Source: Methylobacterium sp. Leaf99 (GTDB taxonomy: Bacteria > Pseudomonadota > Alphaproteobacteria > Rhizobiales > Beijerinckiaceae). From it: a stretch of 64,000 bases of DNA. Of this stretch, positions 1-9,625 are shown in pieces; positions within the stretch are counted from its first letter, which is position 1, and every line of letters starts with the position of its first letter. The position numbers and the translations under genes are program-made. Location: NCBI RefSeq assembly GCF_001422375.1, contig NZ_LMMU01000001.1, positions 926,088 to 990,087 on the forward strand, written 5' to 3'. The notes beneath the pieces are model-generated. The model did not search any database and was not told the DNA's origin. It saw only the letters and a list, made by a program, of their open reading frames with translations.

Positions 1-30
1 ATAAGCTTCCAGATCCGCCCAGTAATCACT

Positions 31-92
31 ATCGACCCAACCTCGTTATTAGACGTTCGACTGCTCCGTTTTAAAAGCGGATATTTGTTGCC
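31..92 (+). repeat. Dispersed intergenic repeat, copy 1 (core)
   Basis: It opens with CGACCCAACC (33-42) and closes with AAAGCGGATATTTGTTGCC, the same start and end blocks found near 9.7, 25.7, 36.1 and 59.3 kb. The middle is poorly conserved between copies. It lies outside genes and shows no coding potential. Confidence 0.5.
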
Positions 93-138
93 ACTGACGT
101 TCATGTGGACATTTGGCGGAATCTGTCGCTCGGCCGAC

Positions 139-157
139 GGCATAAAATTTTTATGCC
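139..157. promoter_or_regulatory. AT-rich palindrome upstream of kdp
   Basis: The 19-bp sequence GGCATAAAATTTTTATGCC has perfect 9-bp arms around one central T, which is striking in DNA of this GC content. A further TTATGCC half-site follows near 183. It is about 500 bp from the first kdp reading frame, so it may serve an element further left as well as kdp. Confidence 0.4.
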
Positions 158-536
158 GAAGTCTCCCGCTCCCCTCGAACCCTTATGCCGATTCGAGGAT
201 CGTCGCAGGCCGCCCCAAGAGGGTTCAAGGCGCTCGACTCCTTCGATGAACCTTATCCGCTGAGGACCGGCCCCGGCCGATAGACCCGGTGCCATATGTC
301 GATCCTCACACCCGTCCGGCCTGCAGCCTCTGCGCTTCCGGTGCCTGGGATGCGGGACCCTCCTCCATGGCTATCACCTCGGAAGCCATGGCGTCGTTCA
401 GGGCGACCGTTCGACGTGGCAGACGGATTGCCGCGGGCCGCCCAGGCAGGCTGCCCCCTCGGGTGCACCGAGTTCCGTCTCACCCTGCGCCAGGCCATGC
501 CCGCGAACTGAACGACCCCCGTTCCAGGGCCGGGCA

Positions 537-558
537 GCGATCCTCATGCGATCCTTAT
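537..558 (+). promoter_or_regulatory. Tandem 11-bp direct repeat, candidate KdpE site
   Basis: GCGATCCTCAT (537-547) is followed directly by GCGATCCTTAT (548-558), two near-identical 11-mers one helical turn apart, and then by a weaker third unit, AAGATCGTCCT. Tandem 11-bp half-sites are the usual binding pattern of OmpR/PhoB-family regulators, the family of KdpE. The site is about 105 bp before the first kdp microprotein. Assignment to KdpE is inference from spacing and place. Confidence 0.45.
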
Positions 559-580
559 AAGATCGTCCTCGCTTCCGTCT

Positions 581-599
581 CGAACCCTAATGCGGTTCG
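581..599. promoter_or_regulatory. Short inverted repeat near the kdp start
   Basis: CGAACC and GGTTCG form 6-bp arms around a 7-nt spacer, 64 bp before the first reading frame of the kdp operon. It could be an operator or part of an mRNA leader hairpin; no factor can be assigned. Confidence 0.3.
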
Positions 600-662
600 C
601 GTCCACATTGGACCCGGGCGAGACCGGTCATGCATCGGCCCCCGAACCGAAACGGACCGACC

Positions 663-746
663 ATGCTCGACATCGTCTACATCGCGACGGGGCTCGCCTT
701 CTTCGCCTTGGCCGCCGGCTACGCCGTCCTCTGCGAACGCCTCTGA
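663..746 (+). CDS. Predicted membrane microprotein before kdpF
   Basis: A 27-residue reading frame begins [20 protein letters not shown] and ends in a CERL tail. It is almost entirely one hydrophobic segment. Its stop is 8 nt before the kdpF start, so the two would be co-translated from one mRNA. Its size and build resemble KdpF, the small subunit that stabilises the KdpABC pump in the inner membrane, but it lacks a clear KdpF match. From memory, similar short frames occur before kdpF in other bacteria. It could be a second KdpF-like subunit or a regulatory peptide; role unproven. Confidence 0.55.
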   Translation: MLDIVYIATGLAFFALAAGYAVLCERL

Positions 747-754
747 GGCCCGCC

Positions 755-844
755 ATGACCCTCGACCTGACGCTTGGCGCCCTCGTGACCCTGGGGCTGC
801 TCGGATACCTCACCTACGCCCTCGTCCGCCCCGAGCGGTTCTGA
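755..844 (+). CDS. kdpF: KdpF, small subunit of potassium-transporting ATPase
   Basis: This 29-residue protein starts [20 protein letters not shown] and ends YALVRPERF. The hydrophobic helix, the LLGYLxYAL core and the charged, aromatic tail are typical of KdpF. KdpF is a single-span inner-membrane peptide that stabilises the KdpABC complex, which imports K+ at low external concentration. It lies 26 nt before kdpA, the usual place. Confidence 0.85.
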   Translation: MTLDLTLGALVTLGLLGYLTYALVRPERF

Positions 845-870
845 AGGAACGGCTCCCAGGAAGACTTGCC

Positions 871-2586
871 ATGACAATCAACGGCTGGATCCAGATCGCG
901 TTGTTCTGCGCGGTCGTGCTCGCGCTCGCCCGACCGCTCGGCGGCTACATGACCCGTGTCTTCACGGGTGAACGAACCTTCCTCTCGCCCGTGCTTGCAC
1001 CCGTCGAGCGCGGGCTCTACCGCGTCGCCGGCATCAACGCCGCCCAGGAGCAGCACTGGCTGGCCTACGCCCAGTCCATGCTGGCCTTCCACGTCCTCGG
1101 CTTCCTCGCCCTGTACGCGCTGCTGCGTCTCCAGGCGGTCCTGCCGCTCAACCCGGACGGGCAATCGGCGGTCGCGCCGGACCTCGCGTTCAACACCGCG
1201 ACGAGTTTCGTCACCAACACGAACTGGCAGTCCTACGGCGGCGAGACGACGATGTCGTACCTCACGCAGATGCTGGGGCTGACCCACCAGAACTTCCTGT
1301 CCGCCGCCACCGGCATCGCGCTGGCCGTAGCCTTGGTGCGGGGCTTCTCGCGGGCTTCGGCCTACACGGTGGGCTCGTTCTGGGTCGATCTCACCCGCAC
1401 GACCCTCTACGTGTTGCTGCCGCTCTGCATGGCGCTGACGCTGTTCTACGTCTGGCAGGGCATTCCCCAGACGCTCGGCGGCGCCGTCGAGGTGACGACC
1501 CTGGAAGGCGCCAAGCAGACCCTCGCGGTCGGCCCGGTCGCGAGCCAAGTCGCCATCAAGATGCTCGGCACCAACGGCGGCGGCTTCTTCAACGTCAACG
1601 CCGCGCACCCATTCGAGAACCCGACCGCGCTCTCGAACTTCGTCCAGATCGTCTCGATCTTCGCCATCGGCGCGGCGATGACCAACGTCTTCGGTCGCAT
1701 GGTCGGCGACGAGCGCCAGGGCTGGGCGATCCTGTCCGCCATGGGCGTGCTGTTCCTCGCCGGCACGGCTTTGGTCTACTGGGCCGAGAGCGCCGGTAGC
1801 CCCGTCCTGAACGCGTTCGGTCTCACCGGCGGCAACATGGAGGGCAAGGAGGTCCGGTTCGGAATTCTCGCCTCGGCCTTGTTCGCGGCCGTCACCACGG
1901 CGGCGTCCTGCGGCGCGGTCAATGCCATGCACGACAGCTTCACGGCGCTGGGCGGCATGATCCCGATGATCAACATGCAGCTCGGCGAGATCATCGTCGG
2001 CGGCGTCGGCGCCGGCCTCTACGGCATCCTCGTCTTCGTCATCGTCACGATCTTCGTCGCCGGCCTCATGGTCGGGCGCAGCCCGGAATACCTCGGCAAG
2101 AAGATCGAGGGCCGTGAGGTCAAGATGGCGATGCTCGCCATCCTGTGCCTGCCCCTGATGATGCTCGGCTTCACGGCGCTCGCCACCGTGGTCGCCGCTG
2201 GCCTCGCGGGACCGGCCAATGCCGGCCCGCACGGCTTCTCGGAGATCCTCTACGCCTTCACGTCGGCGGCGGCGAACAACGGCTCAGCCTTCGGCGGGCT
2301 CACGGCCAACACGGCCTTCTACAACACCACCCTCGGCCTCGGCATGCTGTTCGGGCGGTTCTTCGTCATCGTGCCGGCGCTCGCCATCGCCGGGTCGCTC
2401 GCGGCCAAGAAGACCGTGCCGGCCTCGGCCGGGACCTTCCCGACCCATGGCGGCCTGTTCATCGGGCTGCTGGTGGGCGTGATCCTCATCGTCGGCGGCC
2501 TGACCTTCTTCCCGGCCCTGGCCCTCGGACCCATCGTCGAGCACCTCGCCGGCGGCCTCGGTCAGACCTTCGCGGCGGGGGGCTGA
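871..2586 (+). CDS. kdpA: KdpA, potassium-binding channel subunit
   Basis: KdpA is the K+-selective, channel-like subunit of the KdpFABC pump in the inner membrane. The 571-residue length fits the family, and hydrophobic helices run through the whole protein. Selectivity-filter-like stretches are visible: [14 protein letters not shown] in the N-terminal quarter, [21 protein letters not shown] near the middle, and [12 protein letters not shown] in the C-terminal third. The ATG at 871 gives the expected N-terminus ([12 protein letters not shown]); the frame is open further upstream, but that extension is not KdpA-like. The next reading frame starts 1 nt after the stop. Confidence 0.97.
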   Translation: MTINGWIQIALFCAVVLALARPLGGYMTRVFTGERTFLSPVLAPVERGLYRVAGINAAQEQHWLAYAQSMLAFHVLGFLALYALLRLQAVLPLNPDGQSAVAPDLAFNTATSFVTNTNWQSYGGETTMSYLTQMLGLTHQNFLSAATGIALAVALVRGFSRASAYTVGSFWVDLTRTTLYVLLPLCMALTLFYVWQGIPQTLGGAVEVTTLEGAKQTLAVGPVASQVAIKMLGTNGGGFFNVNAAHPFENPTALSNFVQIVSIFAIGAAMTNVFGRMVGDERQGWAILSAMGVLFLAGTALVYWAESAGSPVLNAFGLTGGNMEGKEVRFGILASALFAAVTTAASCGAVNAMHDSFTALGGMIPMINMQLGEIIVGGVGAGLYGILVFVIVTIFVAGLMVGRSPEYLGKKIEGREVKMAMLAILCLPLMMLGFTALATVVAAGLAGPANAGPHGFSEILYAFTSAAANNGSAFGGLTANTAFYNTTLGLGMLFGRFFVIVPALAIAGSLAAKKTVPASAGTFPTHGGLFIGLLVGVILIVGGLTFFPALALGPIVEHLAGGLGQTFAAGG

Positions 2587-2587
2587 G

Positions 2588-2803
2588 ATGCGGCACGCCA
2601 TGGTGCCGTCCCGCAATCGCGTCGCCATGCGGCGCGCCCTGACCCGCCACCGACCTCGGTCCCAACCCTGGAGCCGGATCGGTCGCGACCGGAAGGACGT
2701 CCGGCTCTCGGACGTCATCCTCGCCATGCTCGGCCTGACCATGCTCGGCGCCCTCGGCCTGATGGCCGGGGCCGCCCTCCTCGGCAGTGCGCTCGCGCCC
2801 TGA
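2588..2803 (+). CDS. Putative small membrane protein between kdpA and kdpB
   Basis: The 71-residue frame begins 1 nt after the kdpA stop. It has an Arg-rich N-terminal half (residues 1-40) and one hydrophobic segment near the C-terminus ([20 protein letters not shown]), fitting a one-span inner-membrane protein with a basic cytoplasmic tail. The standard kdp operon has no gene here, and the 280-nt gap between kdpA and kdpB is itself unusual. I do not recognise the family. It could be an accessory Kdp peptide or a chance frame in GC-rich spacer; the tight coupling and hydrophobic segment favour a gene. Confidence 0.5.
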   Translation: MRHAMVPSRNRVAMRRALTRHRPRSQPWSRIGRDRKDVRLSDVILAMLGLTMLGALGLMAGAALLGSALAP

Positions 2804-2865
2804 ACCCCACTCGACGGCGCGGGATCGCGCCGCCCCCCGAGACGTCTCCCAATCGGACAACCGCA

Positions 2866-4959
2866 ATGGCCCGCCCAAACTCGACCAGCCTGTTCAGTGC
2901 CGCCCTCGTCGGGCCGGCGCTGGTCGGCGCCCTGACCAAGCTCGACCCGCGAAAGATGATCAAGAACCCGGTCATGTTCGTGGTCGAGGTCGTGGCCGCG
3001 CTGACCACCGTCCTGTTCATCCGTGACGTCGCCACCGGCGGCGCCAACCTCGCCTTCTCCGGCCAGATCATCCTCTGGCTCTGGTTCACGGTGCTGTTCG
3101 CCAACTTCGCCGAGGCCATCGCCGAGGGACGCGGCAAGGCCCAGGCCGACAGCCTGCGCCGCACCCGCACCGAGACCATGGCCAAGCGCCTCAAGGGTTC
3201 CGGCCGGGAGTTCGAAACCATCCCCGGCAACGACCTCAAGGTCGGCGACGTGGTTCTGGTCGAGGCCGGCGACATCATCCCATCGGATGGAGAGGTCATC
3301 CTCGGCGTCGCCTCGGTCAACGAGGCGGCCATCACCGGCGAATCCGCCCCCGTGATCCGCGAGTCGGGCGGCGACCGCTCGGCCGTGACCGGCGGCACGC
3401 AGGTGCTCTCCGATGAGATCCGCGTCCGCATCACGGCGGCCGCCGGCTCGACCTTTGTCGACCGGATGATTGCCCTGGTGGAGGGCGCCTCGCGGCAGAA
3501 GACCCCGAACGAGATCGCGCTGAACATCCTGCTCGCCGGCCTCACCATCATCTTCGTCTTCGCCGTCGCCTCGATCCCGAGCTTCGCCTCCTATGCCGGC
3601 GGCGCGATCCCGCTGATTGTGCTGGTCGCCCTGTTCGTGACCCTGATCCCCACCACCATCGGCGCGCTCCTCTCCGCCATCGGCATCGCCGGCATGGACC
3701 GGCTCGTCCGCTTCAACGTCCTCGCCCTGTCGGGCCGGGCCGTGGAAGCGGCGGGCGACGTCGACACCCTGCTGCTGGACAAGACCGGCACCATCACGCT
3801 CGGCAACCGCCAGGCCACGGAGTTCCGCCCCGCGCGCGGCGTCACCGATCAGGACCTCGCCGATGCGGCCCAGCTGGCGTCCCTGGCCGACGAGACCCCC
3901 GAGGGCCGCTCCATCGTGGTGCTGGCCAAGGAGAAGTACGGCCTCCGGGCCCGCGACATGGCGGGCTTGAACGCCACCTTCGTGCCGTTCACCGCCCAGA
4001 CCCGGATGAGCGGCGTCGACCTCGACGGCGCCGCCATCCGCAAAGGCGCGGTCGATTCGATCATCGCGTCGGTGAGCCGGCCGCCGATGGCGACGCGCGG
4101 GTCGAACGCGGCCCTGGCCTACAGCCCGGGTGTCGCCGCCGAGACCGTGCGCGAGATCCAGGCCATCGCCGAGGACATCGCCCGAGCCGGCGGCACGCCG
4201 CTGGCGGTCTCCCGCGACGGGCAACTGCTCGGGGTGATCTGCCTCAAGGACATCGTGAAGGGCGGCATCCGCGAGCGCTTCGCCGAGCTGCGCCGGATGG
4301 GCATCCGCACCGTCATGATCACCGGCGACAACCCCATGACCGCGGCCGCCATCGCGGCGGAGGCCGGCGTCGACGACTTCCTCGCCCAGGCGACCCCGGA
4401 GGACAAGCTCGCGCTCATCCGCAAGGAGCAGGCGGAAGGAAAGCTCGTCGCCATGTGCGGCGACGGCACCAACGACGCCCCGGCGCTGGCCCAGGCCGAT
4501 GTCGGCGTGGCCATGAACACCGGCACGGTGGCGGCGCGCGAGGCCGGCAACATGGTCGACCTCGACAGCGACCCGACCAAGCTCATCGAGATCGTCGGCA
4601 TCGGCAAGCAGCTGCTGATGACCCGTGGCGCCCTGACGACCTTCTCCATCGCCAACGACGTCGCCAAGTACTTCGCCATCATCCCGGCGATGTTCCTGGT
4701 GCTCTACCCGCAGCTCGAGGCGCTCAACATCATGGGTCTCGCCTCGCCCGAGAGCGCGATCCTCTCGGCCATCATCTTCAACGCGCTCATCATCGTCGTG
4801 CTGATCCCGCTGGCGCTGAAGGGCGTGTCCTACCGGGCTGTCGGGGCCGGCGCCCTCCTGCGCCGAAACCTCCTGATCTACGGCCTCGGCGGCATCCTCG
4901 TGCCCTTCGTCGGCATCAAGGCCATCGATCTCGCCGTCACCGCCCTGCACCTCGTCTGA
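2866..4959 (+). CDS. kdpB: KdpB, P-type ATPase catalytic subunit
   Basis: KdpB hydrolyses ATP to drive K+ import through KdpA. The 697-residue protein has the P-type landmarks: the TGES actuator loop near residue 158, the phosphorylation motif [10 protein letters not shown] with Asp at about 305, the [10 protein letters not shown] segment and the hinge [10 protein letters not shown]. Transmembrane segments flank the cytoplasmic domains in the usual order. The start at 2866 gives the family-like N-terminus, and KdpC follows 34 nt after the stop. Nothing suggests loss of function. Confidence 0.97.
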   Translation: MARPNSTSLFSAALVGPALVGALTKLDPRKMIKNPVMFVVEVVAALTTVLFIRDVATGGANLAFSGQIILWLWFTVLFANFAEAIAEGRGKAQADSLRRTRTETMAKRLKGSGREFETIPGNDLKVGDVVLVEAGDIIPSDGEVILGVASVNEAAITGESAPVIRESGGDRSAVTGGTQVLSDEIRVRITAAAGSTFVDRMIALVEGASRQKTPNEIALNILLAGLTIIFVFAVASIPSFASYAGGAIPLIVLVALFVTLIPTTIGALLSAIGIAGMDRLVRFNVLALSGRAVEAAGDVDTLLLDKTGTITLGNRQATEFRPARGVTDQDLADAAQLASLADETPEGRSIVVLAKEKYGLRARDMAGLNATFVPFTAQTRMSGVDLDGAAIRKGAVDSIIASVSRPPMATRGSNAALAYSPGVAAETVREIQAIAEDIARAGGTPLAVSRDGQLLGVICLKDIVKGGIRERFAELRRMGIRTVMITGDNPMTAAAIAAEAGVDDFLAQATPEDKLALIRKEQAEGKLVAMCGDGTNDAPALAQADVGVAMNTGTVAAREAGNMVDLDSDPTKLIEIVGIGKQLLMTRGALTTFSIANDVAKYFAIIPAMFLVLYPQLEALNIMGLASPESAILSAIIFNALIIVVLIPLALKGVSYRAVGAGALLRRNLLIYGLGGILVPFVGIKAIDLAVTALHLV

Positions 4960-4993
4960 GCCGCCGCCGCACGCCACCTTCGGGACCATCGTC

Positions 4994-5599
4994 ATGTCGA
5001 ACCAGCTTCGCCCCGCCCTCGTCCTGCTGATCGCCCTGACGGCGCTCACGGGGCTCGCCTATCCCCTCGCGATGACCGGCATCGCGGGGGCGATCTTCCC
5101 GGCCAAGGCCGCCGGCAGCCTCATCGAGCGCGATGGCAAGGTCGTCGGTTCCAGCCTGATCGGGCAGTCCTTCACCAGCGACCGCTACTTCCAGGGCCGC
5201 CCCTCGGCGACGAGCGCCGCCGACCCAGCCGACGCCACCAAGACGGTGCCGGAGCCCTACAACGCGGCGAACTCCTCGGGCTCGAACTTCGGTCCCTCCA
5301 GCGCCGCATTGGCCGAACGGGTGAAGGCGGATCTCGCAGCCCGCCAAGCCGAGAACCCGGGCAAGTCCGTGCCGGTCGACCTCGTCACCACCAGCGGCTC
5401 GGGTCTCGACCCGGATGTCTCGCCCGAAGCCGCCCTGTTTCAGGTTCCTCGCGTCGCTAAGGCACGTAACCTCTCGGAGGATCAGGTGCGCATCCTCGTC
5501 GACTCTCAGGTCCAGGATCGCCTGCTCGGCCTCCTCGGCGAGCCGCGGGTGAACGTGCTCGCCCTTAACCTCGCCCTGGACAACCTCGGTTCCAAGTAA
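4994..5599 (+). CDS. kdpC: KdpC, accessory subunit of potassium ATPase
   Basis: KdpC (201 residues) is a single-span inner-membrane protein that helps KdpB bind ATP and holds the complex together. The N-terminal helix (LRPALVLLIALTALTGLAYP) is followed by the family pattern IGQSF, RYFQGRPSAT, SSGSNFGPSS and, near the end, SGSGLDPDVSPEAA. Length and motifs are normal. It sits between kdpB and kdpD, 9 nt before the sensor gene. Confidence 0.96.
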   Translation: MSNQLRPALVLLIALTALTGLAYPLAMTGIAGAIFPAKAAGSLIERDGKVVGSSLIGQSFTSDRYFQGRPSATSAADPADATKTVPEPYNAANSSGSNFGPSSAALAERVKADLAARQAENPGKSVPVDLVTTSGSGLDPDVSPEAALFQVPRVAKARNLSEDQVRILVDSQVQDRLLGLLGEPRVNVLALNLALDNLGSK

Positions 5600-5608
5600 C
5601 ATCGCCGG

Positions 5609-8344
5609 ATGAGCATCCTGACCACGACGACCCCGCGCCACGATCCCGACCGTCCCTCGCCCGACGCGCTGCTCCAGGCGGCACGACGTGAGGAAGGCGG
5701 ACGGGGGCACCTCAAGATCTTCCTCGGGGCGGCCCCGGGGGTCGGCAAGACCTACGAAATGCTCACCGTTGGCCGCGCCCGGCTCAAGGCCGGGGCGGAT
5801 GTGGTCGTCGGCGTGGTGGAGACGCATGGGCGCGCCGAGACCTTGGCGCTCGTCGAAGGTTTCGAGGTACTGGGCCGGCGCTCGGTCGCCTACCACGGCG
5901 CGGCGCTCGACGAGATGGACCTCGACGCGATCCTGGCCCGCCAGCCGGCGCTCGCCCTCGTGGACGAGCTCGCCCACACCAACGCGCCCGGATCACGCCA
6001 CCCCAAGCGCTATCAAGATGTCGAGGAACTGCTCGACGCCGGCATCGACGTCTACACCACCCTCAACATCCAGCACGTCGAGAGCCTCAACGACGTCGTC
6101 GCGCAGATCACCCGCATCCGGGTGCGCGAGACCGTGCCCGACGGCATCCTCGACCGGGCCGACGACATCGAGGTGGTCGACCTCAACCCGGACGACCTGA
6201 TCCAGCGCCTGCGCGACGGCAAGGTCTACGTGAAGGGCAACGCCGAGCGGGCCCTCAAGCACTACTTTTCGCGGGGCAACCTGACGGCCCTGCGAGAGCT
6301 CGCCCTACGAAGGACCGCCGACCGCGTCGATGACGAACTCCTCAGCCACATGCGGGCCAACGCCATCGCGGGCCCCTGGGGTGCCGGCGAGCGAGTGCTG
6401 GTCTGCATCAGCGAGGACCCGCACTCGGCCGGCCTCGTTCGCCATGCCAAGCGCCTCGCTGACCGGCTGCACGCGCCCTGGACCGCCATCACCGTCGAGG
6501 GCCCACGAAGCCTCTCCCTCGACGAGGCCGCCCGCGACCGCATCGCCGATACCTTGCGCCTCGCCGACAGGCTGGGGGGAGACGCCGTGACCTTGCCGGG
6601 CAGCCGACGCGTCGCCGACGACATCCTAGCCTTCGCCCGCTCGACCAACGTCAACCACATCATCCTCGGCAAGGCCGACCGGTCCGCGCTGTTCGAGCTC
6701 CTCAACGGCTCGGTGGTGCACGACCTCGTCCGACGCTCGGGCAACATCAGCATCCACGTCATCACCGGAGAGGCGACCAAGGCCGATCCGGTCCCGGCGA
6801 AGACGGTCGCCACCGCGCCGGCCAAGCCGGCCTTCGAGATCCTACCTTATCTCGTCGGGACCCTCGCCACGGTCGCGGCCCTCGGGCTCGCCCTCGTGGT
6901 TGAGCCGTATCTCGGCGTGGAGAACGCCGATCTAATCCTCCTCAGCGCCATCGTCGCGGTCGCGGTGCGCTCCGGGCTGGGACCTTCGCTCCTCGCCGTG
7001 GTCATCGGCTCGCTGTCCTACGACTTCTTCTTCCTGCCGCCGGTCTACACCTTCACCATCACCGATCCGACCAACGTCGCCGCCTTCGTGCTGTTCACGG
7101 TGGTGGCCTTCGTCGTCTCGAACCTCGCCGCGCGGTCGCGCCAGGAGGCCCTGGTCTCGCATGGCCGCGCCCGTGCCACGGAGCGGCTCTACGGCTTCAG
7201 CCGCAAGCTCGCGGGATGCGCCACCCTCGACGACGTGCTGTGGGCGACCTCCGCCCAGATCGCCGCCATGCTGAGGGTTCGGGTCGTCCTGCTGCTGCCT
7301 GAGAACGGTGCGGTCTCGGTCCGGGCCGGCTTCCCGCCCGAGGACACCCTCGACGCGGCCGATCTCGGGGCCGCGACCTGGGCCTTCGACAACGAGCGCC
7401 CGGCGGGCCGCGGCGCCGACACCCTGCCGGGGGCCAAGCGCCTGTTCCTGCCGATGCGCACGGGCCGTGGCATCGTCGGGGTCATCGGCCTCGACACCGA
7501 CGGCACAGGGTCGATCCTCTCGCCCGAGAGCCGGCGTCTGTTCGACGCCCTCGCCGACATGGCGGCGCTCGCCATCGAGCGCGTCCGCCTGGTGGAGGAC
7601 CTCGACCGGGCCGAACGCGCCGCCGAGACCGACCGGCTGCGCCAGGCCCTGCTCACCTCGATCTCGCACGACCTGCGCACCCCTCTGTCCTCGGTCCTCG
7701 GGGCGGCCACCACCCTGCGCGATCTCGACGAGGCGCTGCCGCACGACGCCAAACGGGACCTTCTCGCCACGATCATCGAGGAGTCCGAGCGGCTGAACCG
7801 ATTCATCGTCAACCTCCTCGACATGACCCGGCTTGAGGCAGGGGCCGTGGCGGCGAGCCTCACGCCGCAGGACATCGGCGAGACTGTCGACACCGCCCTG
7901 CGCCGCTTAGGCTCCATCCTCGTCGGTCATCGGGTCGAGCTCGATCTTCCGGCCACCCTGCCGGCCCTGCGCCTCGATCCGGTGCTGTTCGAGCAGGTGC
8001 TGGTCAACCTCCTCGACAACGCCGCCAAGTACGCCCCCGAGGGGTCCACCGTCACCGTCAGGGGCTCGGTCGAGCGTGGGCAGGTCCGTCTCACGGTCCT
8101 CGACGAGGGCGACGGGTTGCCGGAGGCCGACGTCGAGCGGGTGTTCGACAAGTTCTACCGGGTCCGCAAATCCGACAGCGTCCGGGCCGGGACCGGCCTC
8201 GGCCTCGCCATCGCCCGCGGGTTCGTCGAGGCCATGGGCGGCACGCTGACGGCGGGCAACCGCCACGACCGCCTCGGCGCGGTCTTCACCATCCTCCTGC
8301 CCGTCCCCCCGGCGGGACACGTTCACTCGGATCTGGCGGCATGA
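5609..8344 (+). CDS. kdpD: KdpD, potassium/turgor sensor histidine kinase
   Basis: KdpD senses K+ limitation and phosphorylates KdpE. The 911-residue protein has the full architecture: an N-terminal KdpD domain with Walker A GAAPGVGKT (residues 40-48), a universal-stress-like domain to about 380, four closely spaced membrane helices (about 410-505), a GAF-like region, the HisKA box ISHDLRTPL with His about 687, and a C-terminal ATPase domain ending in a GTGLGLAIARGF box near 866. The stop overlaps the kdpE start by 4 nt (ATGA), indicating translational coupling. Confidence 0.97.
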   Translation: MSILTTTTPRHDPDRPSPDALLQAARREEGGRGHLKIFLGAAPGVGKTYEMLTVGRARLKAGADVVVGVVETHGRAETLALVEGFEVLGRRSVAYHGAALDEMDLDAILARQPALALVDELAHTNAPGSRHPKRYQDVEELLDAGIDVYTTLNIQHVESLNDVVAQITRIRVRETVPDGILDRADDIEVVDLNPDDLIQRLRDGKVYVKGNAERALKHYFSRGNLTALRELALRRTADRVDDELLSHMRANAIAGPWGAGERVLVCISEDPHSAGLVRHAKRLADRLHAPWTAITVEGPRSLSLDEAARDRIADTLRLADRLGGDAVTLPGSRRVADDILAFARSTNVNHIILGKADRSALFELLNGSVVHDLVRRSGNISIHVITGEATKADPVPAKTVATAPAKPAFEILPYLVGTLATVAALGLALVVEPYLGVENADLILLSAIVAVAVRSGLGPSLLAVVIGSLSYDFFFLPPVYTFTITDPTNVAAFVLFTVVAFVVSNLAARSRQEALVSHGRARATERLYGFSRKLAGCATLDDVLWATSAQIAAMLRVRVVLLLPENGAVSVRAGFPPEDTLDAADLGAATWAFDNERPAGRGADTLPGAKRLFLPMRTGRGIVGVIGLDTDGTGSILSPESRRLFDALADMAALAIERVRLVEDLDRAERAAETDRLRQALLTSISHDLRTPLSSVLGAATTLRDLDEALPHDAKRDLLATIIEESERLNRFIVNLLDMTRLEAGAVAASLTPQDIGETVDTALRRLGSILVGHRVELDLPATLPALRLDPVLFEQVLVNLLDNAAKYAPEGSTVTVRGSVERGQVRLTVLDEGDGLPEADVERVFDKFYRVRKSDSVRAGTGLGLAIARGFVEAMGGTLTAGNRHDRLGAVFTILLPVPPAGHVHSDLAA

Positions 8345-9036
8345 GCATCAGCATCCTCGTCATCGACGACGAGCCGCCGATCCGCAAGCTCCTGCGCATG
8401 GGCCTGGCGACCCAGGGCTACGAGACCTTCGAGGCGCCCAACGGACGGACCGCCCTCGACGTCCTGTCCCGTGAGACGGTCGACCTCGTCATCCTCGACC
8501 TCGGCCTGCCGGACATGCGCGGGCACGACCTGCTCCGCGTCATCCGCAAGGATTTTCGCGATTTGCCGGTGGTGGTCCTGTCCAGCCGCGACGACGAGGC
8601 CGGCAAGGTCGAGGCCCTCGACCTCGGCGCCGACGACTACGTGACCAAGCCCTTCGGCATGGGCGAGCTCCTGGCCCGCATCCGGGCGGCCCTGCGCCAT
8701 CAGTTGGCCGTCCAGGGCGAGCGCGCCGTGTTCGAGGTCGACGGTCTCAGCGTCGATCTGGTGCGCCGCCTCGTCAGGGTCCGGGGCGCCGAAGTGAAGC
8801 TCACGCCACGCGAATACGATTTCCTGCGTGTCCTCATCCAGCATGCCGGCAAGGCCCTGACCCACGCCCAGCTCATGAGCGCAGTCTCGACCTCGTCGGA
8901 CCCGCAATACCTGAGGGTCTACATGCGCCAGCTTCGCCTCAAGCTGGAGGCGGACCCCGAGCGTCCGCGCATCCTGCTCACCGAGACCGGCGTGGGCTAC
9001 CGGCTGCGGGCCCCGGACGACGAAGCTCACGCTTGA
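8341..9036 (+). CDS. kdpE: KdpE, OmpR-family response regulator
   Basis: A 231-residue regulator with an N-terminal receiver domain (phospho-acceptor Asp about 53 in VILDLGLPD, conserved Lys in VTKPFGM) and a C-terminal winged-helix DNA-binding domain (LTPREYDFLRVL through GVGYRL). It overlaps kdpD by 4 nt. In other bacteria KdpE activates the kdp structural genes; the tandem 11-bp repeat at 537-558 is a candidate target. Confidence 0.96.
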   Translation: MSISILVIDDEPPIRKLLRMGLATQGYETFEAPNGRTALDVLSRETVDLVILDLGLPDMRGHDLLRVIRKDFRDLPVVVLSSRDDEAGKVEALDLGADDYVTKPFGMGELLARIRAALRHQLAVQGERAVFEVDGLSVDLVRRLVRVRGAEVKLTPREYDFLRVLIQHAGKALTHAQLMSAVSTSSDPQYLRVYMRQLRLKLEADPERPRILLTETGVGYRLRAPDDEAHA

Positions 9037-9130
9037 ACTCCCCGCCATCGCCTCAGGGCAAGGTCGACCGACATTCCTCGAATCCCCACCCCGAGGGACC
9101 AATGAACGCCCTGCCGGATCCCGACCGCCC

Positions 9131-9625
9131 GTGACCGAGCCGCACCGAATGGCAATCGACGAATTCCCGTCGCCCGACCATGTCGCCGTCGGTGTTCGCG
9201 TCAGCGGCAAGGCCGCGCTCCTGGACGACCTCGCACGTCGGGCCGCCCGGGCGCTCGACCGCGATGCCGCCCCGGTGCGATCAGCCCTGGAAAAGCGGGA
9301 GGGACTCGGTTCGACCGGGGTTGGGAACGGCATCGCCTTGCCGCACGCCCGGCTGGAGACCGTCCGGCGTCCCTTCGGGGGCCTGGTTCGCCTTCGCGAT
9401 CCCGTCGAATTCGATGCCATCGACGAGCGTCCGGTCGACCTCGTCTTCCTCCTGTTGCTCCCGATCAAGGCGCAAGGCTCCCAGCTCAACGCCCTGGCCT
9501 GCGTCGCCCGCCGAATGCGCGATCCCAAGGCCGCTGCGGCGATGCGAGGAGCCCGCGATGCCGATGCGCTCCTCTGGATCATGTGTGGCATCCCGGCGGC
9601 GCGGCTACGAGCTCCCTGCTGGTGA
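9131..9625 (+). CDS. PTS IIA (nitrogen-type) domain protein, PtsN-like
   Basis: This 164-residue protein matches the EIIA-Ntr fold, with the phosphorylatable His72 in GIALPHARL and the DLVFLLLLPI strand that follows. GTG at 9131 and ATG at 9149 are both possible starts. It follows kdpE by 94 nt on the same strand. EIIA-Ntr proteins bind and modulate KdpD in enterobacteria and rhizobia, so the position suggests a dedicated Kdp modulator. The last dozen residues (GIPAARLRAPCW) do not look like the family and border a repeat-rich spacer, so the C-terminus may have been replaced. Confidence 0.8.
   Translation: MTEPHRMAIDEFPSPDHVAVGVRVSGKAALLDDLARRAARALDRDAAPVRSALEKREGLGSTGVGNGIALPHARLETVRRPFGGLVRLRDPVEFDAIDERPVDLVFLLLLPIKAQGSQLNALACVARRMRDPKAAAAMRGARDADALLWIMCGIPAARLRAPCW

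Larger units (their letters stand above)
1..662. other. Gene-free region upstream of kdp
   Basis: No convincing gene is seen before the first kdp microprotein. Reading frames that run through here into kdpA are rich in Arg, Pro and Ser and look like GC-driven artefacts. The stretch holds one copy of a dispersed repeat, an AT-rich palindrome, a tandem 11-bp repeat and a short inverted repeat, each listed separately. It is probably the regulatory region of the potassium operon. Confidence 0.6.

Noticed and set aside
289..870. Reading frame open upstream of kdpA that would add 194 residues
   Set aside because: The extension is Arg/Pro/Ser-rich, overlaps kdpF in another frame and has no KdpA character; ATG 871 gives the normal protein.
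814..2232. 472-codon minus-strand frame opposite kdpA
   Set aside because: Antisense shadow with highly biased composition.
2284..5049. 921-codon minus-strand frame opposite kdpB and kdpC
   Set aside because: It mirrors well-supported genes and has the Gly/Asp/Glu/Arg/His-rich composition typical of antisense frames in GC-rich DNA.
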